Of a stretch of DNA of 64,000 nucleotides, positions 1 to 7,140 are shown one piece after another; positions within the stretch are counted from its first letter, which is position 1, and each line of letters opens with the position of its first letter. The stretch comes from Demetria terragena DSM 11295 (lineage in GTDB: Bacteria; Actinomycetota; Actinomycetes; Actinomycetales; Dermatophilaceae): positions 62,001-126,000 of the forward strand of contig NZ_AQXW01000001.1 in NCBI RefSeq assembly GCF_000376825.1, in the 5' to 3' direction. The notes beneath the pieces were generated by a model. That model had not been told where the DNA came from. It did not search any database and saw nothing but the letters and a program-made list of their open reading frames with translations. The translations under genes and the position numbers were made by a program.

Positions 1-651
1 CAACCGGATCACCTCTAGCTGTCCCTTGGTCTGGCTCAGCCGCCCCACGACGCCGATCACGTCGTGGCCCCGCTGTGGCGGTTCGGTCAATGGCCGGAGT
101 TGTTCTGGCGTCAGTCCTGGTCGCGCAACGATGAGCTCACGCACTCGGGCAACGGTCGCGGCGGTGGCCTCAGAATTTGCGATGATCGCGCGCGGCGCCG
201 TTCGTGCCAGAGCACGAACGAGGCGCACCATGGTTGAGGGGAGGTATTCGTGACTGATGCGGTCATGCAGGCTCCACACCAGCGGCAGGCCAGCCAGCCG
301 CGCCGCGGGGACGCTGAGGAGATGGGCCTTCAGCGAGGCGCTCCACACCACGTCATGGTCACCCTCGCGCAACCGGCGCGCCAGCATCCGCACCATCGGC
401 GTCAGACTCGCTGCTGCCTTCAAAGCCGCCCGCGCCGAGGTCGTCTCGGCACGAGTGAGCGAACGCACCCGCTCATCCATCCCCAAGATGTCGACGCGCA
501 CCCCGGCGGCCCTCAGCTGGTCGGCATACGGCCCTTCTTCCCCCAGAAATGCCTCGACGCTTAAGTCCCGGGGAAGCGCTCGAATGACCCGAAGGGTCGC
601 CAACTCCGCCCCACCGACCTGCCCGGTGTGCGTCACCAATGCAATGCGCAT
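1..651 (-). CDS. Glycosyltransferase family 4, 3' end beyond the window
   Basis: The reverse strand is open from an ATG at 651 to the left edge (217 codons, no stop). The N-terminus MRIALVTHTGQVGGAELATL is the typical GT4/GT-B opening: a beta strand followed by a GGAE loop that approaches the acceptor. Near the left edge VIGVVGRLSQTKGQLEVIRL is the strand that begins the second Rossmann domain and binds the nucleotide sugar, so the part carrying the EX7E motif lies outside the window. An AGAAGGG sequence upstream of the ATG can serve as ribosome binding site. It is divergent from the flippase gene and belongs to the polysaccharide locus. Donor and acceptor cannot be told from sequence. Confidence 0.85.
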   Translation of the reverse strand, partial: MRIALVTHTGQVGGAELATLRVIRALPRDLSVEAFLGEEGPYADQLRAAGVRVDILGMDERVRSLTRAETTSARAALKAAASLTPMVRMLARRLREGDHDVVWSASLKAHLLSVPAARLAGLPLVWSLHDRISHEYLPSTMVRLVRALARTAPRAIIANSEATAATVARVRELIVARPGLTPEQLRPLTEPPQRGHDVIGVVGRLSQTKGQLEVIRL

Positions 652-764
652 CCAGGGGCGCCCTTCTCTATCGTGGCCGTCCGCAGAGACGATACTGGTG
701 CGACTGCGACAACTGGTGCCACCCCGGATGCACCCATGGTGGTCGATCTCGGGAAGGAGTGCGT

Positions 765-2309
765 GTGCCCGCCGACGACCCCGGAACCGACCGCCCGACG
801 CGGGCGCAAATCCAGCGCAATGCTGTGCGCGGTGCGACGTGGACCATGGCCGCCACGGCTATCACCATCCCCCTTGCGTTCGTCGCCAATGTCGTTCTCG
901 CTCGAGTCCTCGGGGTCGAGGGGTACGGTCGGCTCGCCTTTCTGACCGCCGCACTGGAAATCGTCGTCGCGGTCACCGACATCGGCACGACGGCTGCGGT
1001 GATTCAGTTCGGCTCCCGGGCACATGCCCTCGGACAGACGGGAGAAGTTCAACGAATCCTGGCTCGGGCTCAGGGATTTCGCCTCCTCATCGTCGCCCCG
1101 GTGCTTTCGCTCTTCATCGTGCTGCTCGTCGACTTGGCGACGCCCGTGTTGATCGCGGGAGTCCTACTCGGAGTGTGGCTTCCTGCCGCATTGGCCGGAA
1201 TCAATGACTGTCTCACGGTGGAGAATCGAACAGCCACGGCCGCCAAGATCCAACTCGCGATCGCTGTGGTGATTCAGACCGCTGTCGTCGTCGCTGCCCT
1301 GCTGAGCCAACAAGCCGACAGCACCTGGCTGGTACGACTCGCACTCACCGCGGTGAGCCCTTTGGTCGCCATCCCGCTGGTCACCAAGGCCTATCGATCG
1401 GCCGTGCTGCGCCCGCGGTCGCCTCGCGGACTCCCCTCGGGTTTCTGGAAATTCGCGATTCCAAGCGGCACCGCAGGCTTGATCGGCGGCCTCGTGGTCT
1501 CCCGAAGCGAGGTGCTGTTGTTGGAGTGGCTGGACACGCCAAATGCGGTCGGCCTGTTCGCGCTGGCCTTCGGTATAGCCGCTCATGTCTTTGGGCCAGC
1601 AAACGCACTGACCAATCCGCTCCTTCCTGCCGTGTCGAGTTTGCGTGCGGTAGACGCCGACGCGATACAGCGAGCGTTCCTGCGCGTCACCCGAGTCTCG
1701 GTCGCCATGGTGAGCGCCATCCTGCTGCTCGGCGTGCCAGCACTCGCAGTGCTCGTCGACACCATTTACGGCGCCGAATACCGCACCGCTGCAGCCCTTC
1801 TGGTGGTCCTAGCAGCCGGTATCGCGGTCTCGACACTCAGCGGGCCGGTCACGGCGTTCAACCTCTCCCGGCTTGCGAGTATGCGTGTCCTGTTCGCCAG
1901 CCTGATTGCGCTCATCGCCAACGCAGTGCTGGCAGTCGCGCTCATTCCGATGTGGAGTATCTGGGGTGCTGCGATCGCGAGCGTGCTGGCGGCGGTGACT
2001 CGCGTGGGCATCCTTGTGCGCGACGAACTCATCGCCCTCGAACTGGGGTGGGCCGGGATCCGTTCAGCAATCACCGCTTTGGCCACCAGCGCCATCGGTG
2101 CCGGTCTGGTGTGGTGGACGTCGAGATACATCCCGTGGACTCCGGCCGCGGTCGCGACGGCAGTCGGGCTCGGCGCCGTGCTGTGGTGGGCCACCCTGCG
2201 CTGTGCAGGCGCCACCATCGAACCCGGCGACCGTCAACAAATTGTCGGCGTCTTGCCGCGACCGCTCCGGGCAGGAACATCCCGCGTACTGTCGCTGGTC
2301 ACCCGCTGA
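765..2309 (+). CDS. Wzx-type polysaccharide flippase (oligosaccharide flippase/MATE-like)
   Basis: A 514-residue integral membrane protein. After about 20 polar residues come repeated hydrophobic segments along the whole length (for example AITIPLAFVANVVLARVLG, LLIVAPVLSLFIVLLV, ILLLGVPALAVLVDTIYG, LIALIANAVLAVALIPMW). The N-terminal RNAVRGATWT...VLARVLGVEGYGRLAF is the signature start of the polysaccharide_synt/MATE-like flippases that turn undecaprenyl-PP-linked repeat units to the outer face. The reading frame is open much further upstream, but I choose GTG 765 because GGGAAGGAG lies just before it and because the family homology begins there. The 3' end overlaps the convergent glycosyltransferase gene by 76 bases. 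Function fits the surrounding glycosyltransferases, Wzy-like polymerase and Wzz/BY-kinase. Confidence 0.85.
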   Translation: MPADDPGTDRPTRAQIQRNAVRGATWTMAATAITIPLAFVANVVLARVLGVEGYGRLAFLTAALEIVVAVTDIGTTAAVIQFGSRAHALGQTGEVQRILARAQGFRLLIVAPVLSLFIVLLVDLATPVLIAGVLLGVWLPAALAGINDCLTVENRTATAAKIQLAIAVVIQTAVVVAALLSQQADSTWLVRLALTAVSPLVAIPLVTKAYRSAVLRPRSPRGLPSGFWKFAIPSGTAGLIGGLVVSRSEVLLLEWLDTPNAVGLFALAFGIAAHVFGPANALTNPLLPAVSSLRAVDADAIQRAFLRVTRVSVAMVSAILLLGVPALAVLVDTIYGAEYRTAAALLVVLAAGIAVSTLSGPVTAFNLSRLASMRVLFASLIALIANAVLAVALIPMWSIWGAAIASVLAAVTRVGILVRDELIALELGWAGIRSAITALATSAIGAGLVWWTSRYIPWTPAAVATAVGLGAVLWWATLRCAGATIEPGDRQQIVGVLPRPLRAGTSRVLSLVTR

Positions 2310-3406
2310 TAGATCCGAGCGTAGGCCGCCGCTGTTGCCTCCCAAGTGAATTCGCGAACTCGTGACCGACCGACCGAGACGAGTCGCTCGCCCAGACTCC
2401 GGGTTTCCAAGAGCGTGCGCAACGCCGCCGCGAGCGCTTGTGGGTCACCACCGGGCACGAGCAGCCCATCAACGTCGTCGTCAATCAAGTCACTGAGTCC
2501 GTCGACGGCGCTTGCGACCACCGGCGACTCCGCAGCCCAAGCCTCCAGGACGACCAATCCAAATGCCTCGCGCCGGCTGGGCACCGCAACGGCGACGGCT
2601 CCAGCCATCAACCCGGCGACCTCGTCTGGGGGAACCACCCCCAGAGTGAGGACACGGTCATGCCCCGCGAGGCGTGCTCGGTCGGGCCCGTCCCCCGCCA
2701 GGACCACCCAACAATCGTCAGGGAGGTATTTGGCAGCGTCCGCAAGCACATCGAAGCCCTTGACCGGCACCAGCCGTCCAACCCCCACCACGTAGCGGGT
2801 GCCGCGCGGAAGCCCGGGGACCTGCGAACTCCGCGCGTCGGTGCAGGGCGCGACCCCGCCCTGCACGACCGCGCCGCCGTCCAAGCCGTACGACGAGCGC
2901 AGGTCAGCGAGCACCGCAGCCGAGCACCCCGTCACCGCACGGGCGCGCCGCACACCCTCCTGAAGCGCGGTCCGCAACAGCCAAGACCCGTCGAAGACCT
3001 CGCGGTCGGCGAATGTCTCGCCGTGCGAGGTCAGCACCACTGGCCGCTTGCCGACGGCGGCCGCCGCGAGCGCCCACGGTCCACTGGGACCAAAGCAATG
3101 CACGTGCACGATGCCCGGCCGCAGGTCCTTCCATGCCTGACGCCAGGCGCGCAGCGCCCCGGGCAGCAGGTGCACAAAATCGGCTACTCCGCTGAAACTC
3201 TGCCGTGGCAAGGGACACGGCAGATAGCGCACGCGTACGCCGTCCACCTCGCACTCAGCCAGGTCCCCCGGCATCGCCACAGTCCACACTTCAACGTGAT
3301 GGCCAAGATCCTGCAGTGCTGCAGCGGCCTGTCGGACATGCTGCTCGACGCCGCCGATGCGAGGGTGATAGGACGACGACACGAGCGCGACGCGGTGCTG
3401 TGGCAT
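2234..3406 (-). CDS. Glycosyltransferase family 4
   Basis: A 390-residue GT-B enzyme. The N-terminal domain starts VALVSSSYHPRIGGVEQHV (GGVE acceptor loop). The C-terminal domain starts near residue 205 (YVVGVGRLVPVKGFDVL) and carries the EX7E motif of retaining GT4 enzymes (E280 to E288 in REAFGLVVLEAW). It probably transfers a hexose to a lipid-linked intermediate on the cytosolic face. The frame extends upstream, but ATG 3406 has a clear GGAGGAG 7-8 bases before it. The last 76 bases overlap the flippase gene on the other strand, tail to tail. Sugar specificity is unknown. Confidence 0.88.
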   Translation of the reverse strand: MPQHRVALVSSSYHPRIGGVEQHVRQAAAALQDLGHHVEVWTVAMPGDLAECEVDGVRVRYLPCPLPRQSFSGVADFVHLLPGALRAWRQAWKDLRPGIVHVHCFGPSGPWALAAAAVGKRPVVLTSHGETFADREVFDGSWLLRTALQEGVRRARAVTGCSAAVLADLRSSYGLDGGAVVQGGVAPCTDARSSQVPGLPRGTRYVVGVGRLVPVKGFDVLADAAKYLPDDCWVVLAGDGPDRARLAGHDRVLTLGVVPPDEVAGLMAGAVAVAVPSRREAFGLVVLEAWAAESPVVASAVDGLSDLIDDDVDGLLVPGGDPQALAAALRTLLETRSLGERLVSVGRSRVREFTWEATAAAYARIYQRVTSDSTRDVPARSGRGKTPTIC

Positions 3407-3450
3407 CGTCACACTCCTCCACGACCGGCCTAGGACAGATGGGACCCGCA

Positions 3451-4518
3451 GTGACTGACCTCGCGATCGCCCAGTGCGCGTCCGCACAGCCTATGGGTGC
3501 CCAGGTCTACCAGCGACAGATTCTCGACCGAGCGCCGGATCGTCTTGCCCGACTCGGGTGGTCCATCGATATCGTCACGGCCCGCTCGATGCGCTCGCCA
3601 CTACCTGGCACCCATCGAGTGCCACTTGGGTGGCTGAATCGTGCGGGTGTTTCCGCGCGACGGGCAGCCGGAAGGTTGCTGTACGGCAACCGCGACCTCG
3701 TCCACCGCTTCAGTCTTGAACTCCCTCCCGGGCGGGTCGATGTGGTCACTCTGCACGACGTCATCGGATGGCGATTTCCCGACGAGGAGACGCCAGCCGC
3801 GGCCGCGGCCGCAGAACTACGACGTGCCGCGGCAGTCATTTGCGTGTCGGAGTTCAGCGCGTCAGAGGCCAGGGAACTTTTCGGACTCGAACGTGTGCAT
3901 GTCGTTCCCAATGGCGTGGACTCCGCATTCATTGACGCTGTCCCGGCGAACGCTGAGGCACTGACGCGGCGAGGCATTCGGGGGCCTTACGTCCTTGTCG
4001 GTTCCGGAGTCACGGCCCGAAAGAACCTCCCAGTCCTGGCCCAGGCGTGGCGGGTGATTCACCACCGCTGGCCGGATGTGCAACTCGTCATGACCGGTCC
4101 CGCCCACCCGCGACGGGATGCACTCTTTGCTGATTTGCCTGACGTGGTGCGTACTGGTTGGCTGCCCGCTGAAGAGATCCCGCCTCTCGTCGCGGCCGCT
4201 CAGGCGGTCGTCCTTCCCTCCACCTACGAAGGATTCGGGCTCCCCGCACTCGAGGCGATCGCGGCAGGTACGGCACTCGTGGCCGCTGACATTCCCGCGG
4301 TCCGCGAGGCGGTCGGCTCGGAGGCCATTCTCGTCTCCCCTGACCTCGATGGGTTGGTCTCTGGGCTCGACCTCGCGCTTGACGGCGGCGCCTCTATCCA
4401 GGCTGGGATAGAGCGCGGTCGCGCTCGCGCGCGGGAGATGACCTGGGACCTCTCGATGGCTGGCCATCTGCGCGTCTGGCAGTCCGTTCTCGAGCAGAAT
4501 CCGGTCCTGCGGCCATGA
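3451..4518 (+). CDS. Glycosyltransferase family 4
   Basis: About 355 residues. The sequence LAIAQCASAQPMGAQVYQRQI opens the first Rossmann domain, VVTLHDVIGWRFPDEE is a typical mid-domain motif of mannosyl- and rhamnosyl-type GT4 enzymes, YVLVGSGVTARKNLPVLAQAW starts the donor domain, and TYEGFGLPALEAIAAG carries the EX7E pair. The start is uncertain: GTG 3451 has a weak TGGGA upstream, ATG 3439 is a possible in-frame alternative. The stop overlaps the next gene by ATGA, so the two are translationally coupled. It is divergent from the GT4 gene at 2234-3406; the 44 bases between them must hold both promoters. Confidence 0.87.
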   Translation: MTDLAIAQCASAQPMGAQVYQRQILDRAPDRLARLGWSIDIVTARSMRSPLPGTHRVPLGWLNRAGVSARRAAGRLLYGNRDLVHRFSLELPPGRVDVVTLHDVIGWRFPDEETPAAAAAAELRRAAAVICVSEFSASEARELFGLERVHVVPNGVDSAFIDAVPANAEALTRRGIRGPYVLVGSGVTARKNLPVLAQAWRVIHHRWPDVQLVMTGPAHPRRDALFADLPDVVRTGWLPAEEIPPLVAAAQAVVLPSTYEGFGLPALEAIAAGTALVAADIPAVREAVGSEAILVSPDLDGLVSGLDLALDGGASIQAGIERGRARAREMTWDLSMAGHLRVWQSVLEQNPVLRP

Positions 4519-5381
4519 CCGATCCCGGACTCGGTGTCGTTCCTTTGGCCGTCGTCTGCGAGATGGCTCATGGCGTCGCCCAGGACCTCGCCGACCAGGC
4601 GGGGGTAGAGCTCCTGCACATCAAAGGTGCCACCCTCGACCCGGAACTGCACTGGCAGTACCGGGCGTTTAGCGATGCGGACGTTCTGGTCCGCCCACGC
4701 CATGTCGACATCTTCCTGACCACGCTGCGCGAGCACGGCTGGCAGGTAGAGACGTCGTTTGCCAACGGTTCCCCGTTTGAACACGCCACGACGCTGATTC
4801 ATCCAGTGTGGGGTTATCTGGATGTGCACCGATGGTGGCCAGGGTTCGGGCTCCCGCCGCAGGAAGCCTTTGATCTGATGTGGCGCCAGCGGACGACCCG
4901 CGGCCTGGCTGCCGTGCCCTGTGCGGTGCCAGACGTGGTCGACCAGGCGCTCATCCAGTGCTTGCATGTGGCGCGCTCCGGCTGGCCCGATCCGGCAACT
5001 CACCCGGCCGTACTCGCCTGCTGGACGGCCCGGGGCGGCGAACTGCGTGAGTTGATCGAGGACCGGGTTGAGCGCCTGCAAGCCCATGTTGCCTATGCCG
5101 TCCTGACCGACGACCTGGCCGCCTTCCGCGGCGACCCTGATCAACCGCTGTGGGTGGCGATCTCCGAACGCAAAGGTCGGGTTGCCGAGTGGGCAGCCAG
5201 AGCTCGGCGCGAACGCACTCTTCGCGGCGCGCTGAAAGTCGCTGGACGGGCGCTACGGGTCAATGTCGAACACCTGGACACCGTCCGCGGTCGGCCATCG
5301 ACACGTGGCGAGGTCGCCCGGGAGTTTGCCCGTCGCCTCGTGGGCGGTGTCCGCGAACTACGGCCCGGGCGGCGGTCATGA
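4515..5381 (+). CDS. Nucleotidyltransferase family protein (NTP_transf_5-like)
   Basis: A 288-residue protein. The pattern LLHIKGATLDPELHWQYRAFSDADVLV matches the uncharacterised nucleotidyltransferase family PF14907: an LKG strand, then an arginine and SDxDxLV whose acidic residues would bind metal and nucleotide. Later segments (EHATTLIHPVWGYLDVHRWW) fit the family's His/Trp-rich middle. Family members are often found in exopolysaccharide and RiPP loci; the reaction is not known. It overlaps the upstream glycosyltransferase by four bases and the following small gene by ATGA, so three genes (3451-5662) form one operon. Whether it modifies a sugar, lipid or the small downstream protein is open. 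Confidence 0.75.
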   Translation: MTDPGLGVVPLAVVCEMAHGVAQDLADQAGVELLHIKGATLDPELHWQYRAFSDADVLVRPRHVDIFLTTLREHGWQVETSFANGSPFEHATTLIHPVWGYLDVHRWWPGFGLPPQEAFDLMWRQRTTRGLAAVPCAVPDVVDQALIQCLHVARSGWPDPATHPAVLACWTARGGELRELIEDRVERLQAHVAYAVLTDDLAAFRGDPDQPLWVAISERKGRVAEWAARARRERTLRGALKVAGRALRVNVEHLDTVRGRPSTRGEVAREFARRLVGGVRELRPGRRS

Positions 5382-5662
5382 GCGCGCGATATCTGTTGCG
5401 CCCGCACATCGGGATGGTGCACGAGCCCGGACCACCGCTGCGCACCCATCTCGCCGACCTGCGACGTGGTCCCATCACCACGTTGCCCGGCGCCTCGGCG
5501 GTGATTCTGCACGTCGCTCTTCAGGTCGAGGTCGACACCATCACGGCCGAGGTCGCGCGGCTGACCGAGGCCGACGTGGACGCCATCCGTGAGTCAGTCA
5601 GGGAGCACCTGGAGCAACTCGTCGAGAGCGCCTTCATCGAACTGGTCAGCACCGATCGGTGA
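5378..5662 (+). CDS. Small PqqD-like protein
   Basis: A 94-residue protein beginning ATG 5378, overlapping the preceding stop by four bases. Its layout follows the PqqD/RRE winged-helix fold: an N-terminal beta hairpin (LLRPHIGMVHEPGPPLRTHLADLRRGPITTL), a short helix (GASAVILHVAL), a helix-turn-helix part (DTITAEVARL... DVDAIRESVREHLEQLVESAFIEL). PqqD-like proteins usually hold precursor peptides for modifying enzymes, and similar small proteins also sit next to NTP_transf_5 genes in polysaccharide loci. I infer the family from pattern only; a profile search would decide. No precursor peptide gene is visible nearby. Confidence 0.6.
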   Translation: MSARYLLRPHIGMVHEPGPPLRTHLADLRRGPITTLPGASAVILHVALQVEVDTITAEVARLTEADVDAIRESVREHLEQLVESAFIELVSTDR

Positions 5663-5675
5663 ACCGTCGGGGCCC

Positions 5676-5689
5676 GGCGCCTCGGCGCC
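5676..5689. terminator. Hairpin between convergent genes
   Basis: GGCGCC, two bases, GGCGCC between the convergent stops at 5662 and 5717 gives a short perfect hairpin that may end transcription from both sides. No long T run follows, so this is weak evidence. Confidence 0.3.
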
Positions 5690-5716
5690 TTCCCGCACGC
5701 GACTCGCGGACGGGGC

Positions 5717-7057
5717 TTAGTGGGTTGCCTTGCGTGTCTTGCGCGACCGTTTTTTCTTCGGCTGTGAGCCGTAGCCATACCCATAGCCCGCTGGGGCCTG
5801 CGCGTAGTTGAGCACCGTCCCCGAAAGGTGCGCGTTGACCGTTTCCAGCGACCGCCGTGCCGACTGCATGTCACGGCGCGAGGTTTTGTCAGCGGCCACT
5901 ACCAGCAGCAGATTGCCCGCGAGCCGCTCGATCAGTAGGGCGTCGACCACAGGCACCAAGGGCGGACTGTCCAGGATGACAAAGTCGAAAGCGCTGGTCG
6001 CGGCCGTGAACAACTGACGCATCGCCGAGGATCCCAGCAACTCGGCGGCGTTGGGCGGTTGCGGCCCGGCGGGCAGGACATACAGCGAGGTGCCTTCCCA
6101 CTGCTGGACGACATCGTCCAACATGGTTTCCCCCACCAGCACCGACGTGACGCCGACGCTGTCGTCCAGGTCGAGCAAGCGACCAACATCGGACTTGCGC
6201 AGATCGCCATCCACCAGAAGCACTCGCCGACCGTCCCGTGCCATGGCTTGCGCGAGGCTGATCGCCACCGTGGTCTTACCGTCTCCGGCGTGCGGTGATG
6301 TGATCACCAACGACCCGCTCTCGCGTGTCACGTCAATGAATCTCACGTTGGTTCGCAGTCGGCGAATGGCCTCCGCATGCGGACCGTACGGCTCGCGAGT
6401 CAGATCGGGTTGCGGCTGTGTCTTGGGCACTTCGGCCAGCACCGGCGCGTCGAACTGTTCCTCCAGGTGTTCCACCGTGCGGGCTCGCGTGTCCAGGGCC
6501 GAGCGCAGCAACGCCGCACAGACTCCGAGCACTAGACCGGCGAGAACGGCCAGCGTCATCGTGCGCACGACAGCGGGCGAGCTGGGCCGGTCTGGAACGC
6601 TTGCCGGCTCGATCATCGAACTGCGCACCGTCGCGCCACCGGCCAACAGGGAGGTGAACTGCGGCGCTACTTCGGCCAGCACTTCGGGAGTCTCGTTCGC
6701 CAAGGCGGCTGCCTGTTTCGGATCTGAGGCCTGAGCCTGGATCTCCAGGATGCTCGCGGTGTCCGCCAGCGTCGCACTCACCTGGATCGGCGTTCCCGAT
6801 GGCAGACCGAGGCGCTCCCGCAGCGGCTGCAGGACTGTTGGAGAGGACAGCACCTCGGTATAGGTCTGTAGGTCCTGTCGGCTGAGGGCACCGGCGCTCT
6901 CGCCGCCCTGCGCAGCCAGATAGGCCCGAGCGGTCGCGGTATAGGTCCGAGGCGCGGTGGCGGTGGCCACCGCTGCGGCACCGACGACCAGCAGCAGGAC
7001 CACGAGCACCAGTCGACGGGAAGCCCAGATCCGCGTGAAGAACTCGCGCAGCGTCAT
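5717..7057 (-). CDS. Fused Wzz chain-length regulator / BY-family tyrosine kinase
   Basis: A 446-residue protein. Residues 1-190 form a Wzz domain: a membrane segment (RRLVLVVLLLVVGAAAVATA), a periplasmic-side part (ATARAYLAAQ...), and a second membrane segment (TMTLAVLAGLVLGVCAALL). The cytosolic part is a bacterial tyrosine kinase: Walker A SPHAGDGKTT, Walker A' VLLVDGDLRK, Walker B FVILDSPPL. The C-terminus is GYGYGYG followed by a lysine/arginine tail, a short tyrosine cluster for autophosphorylation. The enzyme controls chain length and polymerisation of the exopolysaccharide. Proteobacterial enzymes are also fused, whereas Firmicutes keep two proteins. It is monocistronic and divergent from the GT4-GT2 gene. 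Confidence 0.9.
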   Translation of the reverse strand: MTLREFFTRIWASRRLVLVVLLLVVGAAAVATATAPRTYTATARAYLAAQGGESAGALSRQDLQTYTEVLSSPTVLQPLRERLGLPSGTPIQVSATLADTASILEIQAQASDPKQAAALANETPEVLAEVAPQFTSLLAGGATVRSSMIEPASVPDRPSSPAVVRTMTLAVLAGLVLGVCAALLRSALDTRARTVEHLEEQFDAPVLAEVPKTQPQPDLTREPYGPHAEAIRRLRTNVRFIDVTRESGSLVITSPHAGDGKTTVAISLAQAMARDGRRVLLVDGDLRKSDVGRLLDLDDSVGVTSVLVGETMLDDVVQQWEGTSLYVLPAGPQPPNAAELLGSSAMRQLFTAATSAFDFVILDSPPLVPVVDALLIERLAGNLLLVVAADKTSRRDMQSARRSLETVNAHLSGTVLNYAQAPAGYGYGYGSQPKKKRSRKTRKATH

Positions 7058-7062
7058 GCTGG

Positions 7063-7079
7063 CAGGGTTTCACACCCTG
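7063..7079 (-). promoter_or_regulatory. Inverted repeat at the ribosome binding region of the Wzz/BY-kinase gene
   Basis: On the transcript strand CAGGGT-GTGAA-ACCCTG is a perfect 6-bp inverted repeat ending five bases before the ATG at 7057. It could be an operator or an mRNA hairpin that covers the start region. Seen in sequence; role unknown. Confidence 0.3.
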
Positions 7080-7140
7080 GCGGCACCCCTGCGCAGGTTG
7101 CGCGAATGTCACGGTGCCGCGCGCATGCCAGAGTAGGCGC

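Noticed and set aside
639-764. Longer N-terminus of the flippase
   Set aside because: The extra residues are Cys/Arg-rich and unlike the family, and GTG 765 has a strong GGGAAGGAG.
257-1207. A 316-codon open frame on the plus strand
   Set aside because: It is the antisense shadow of the GT4 gene (1-651) and of the flippase start; Arg/Ser-rich and without family motifs.
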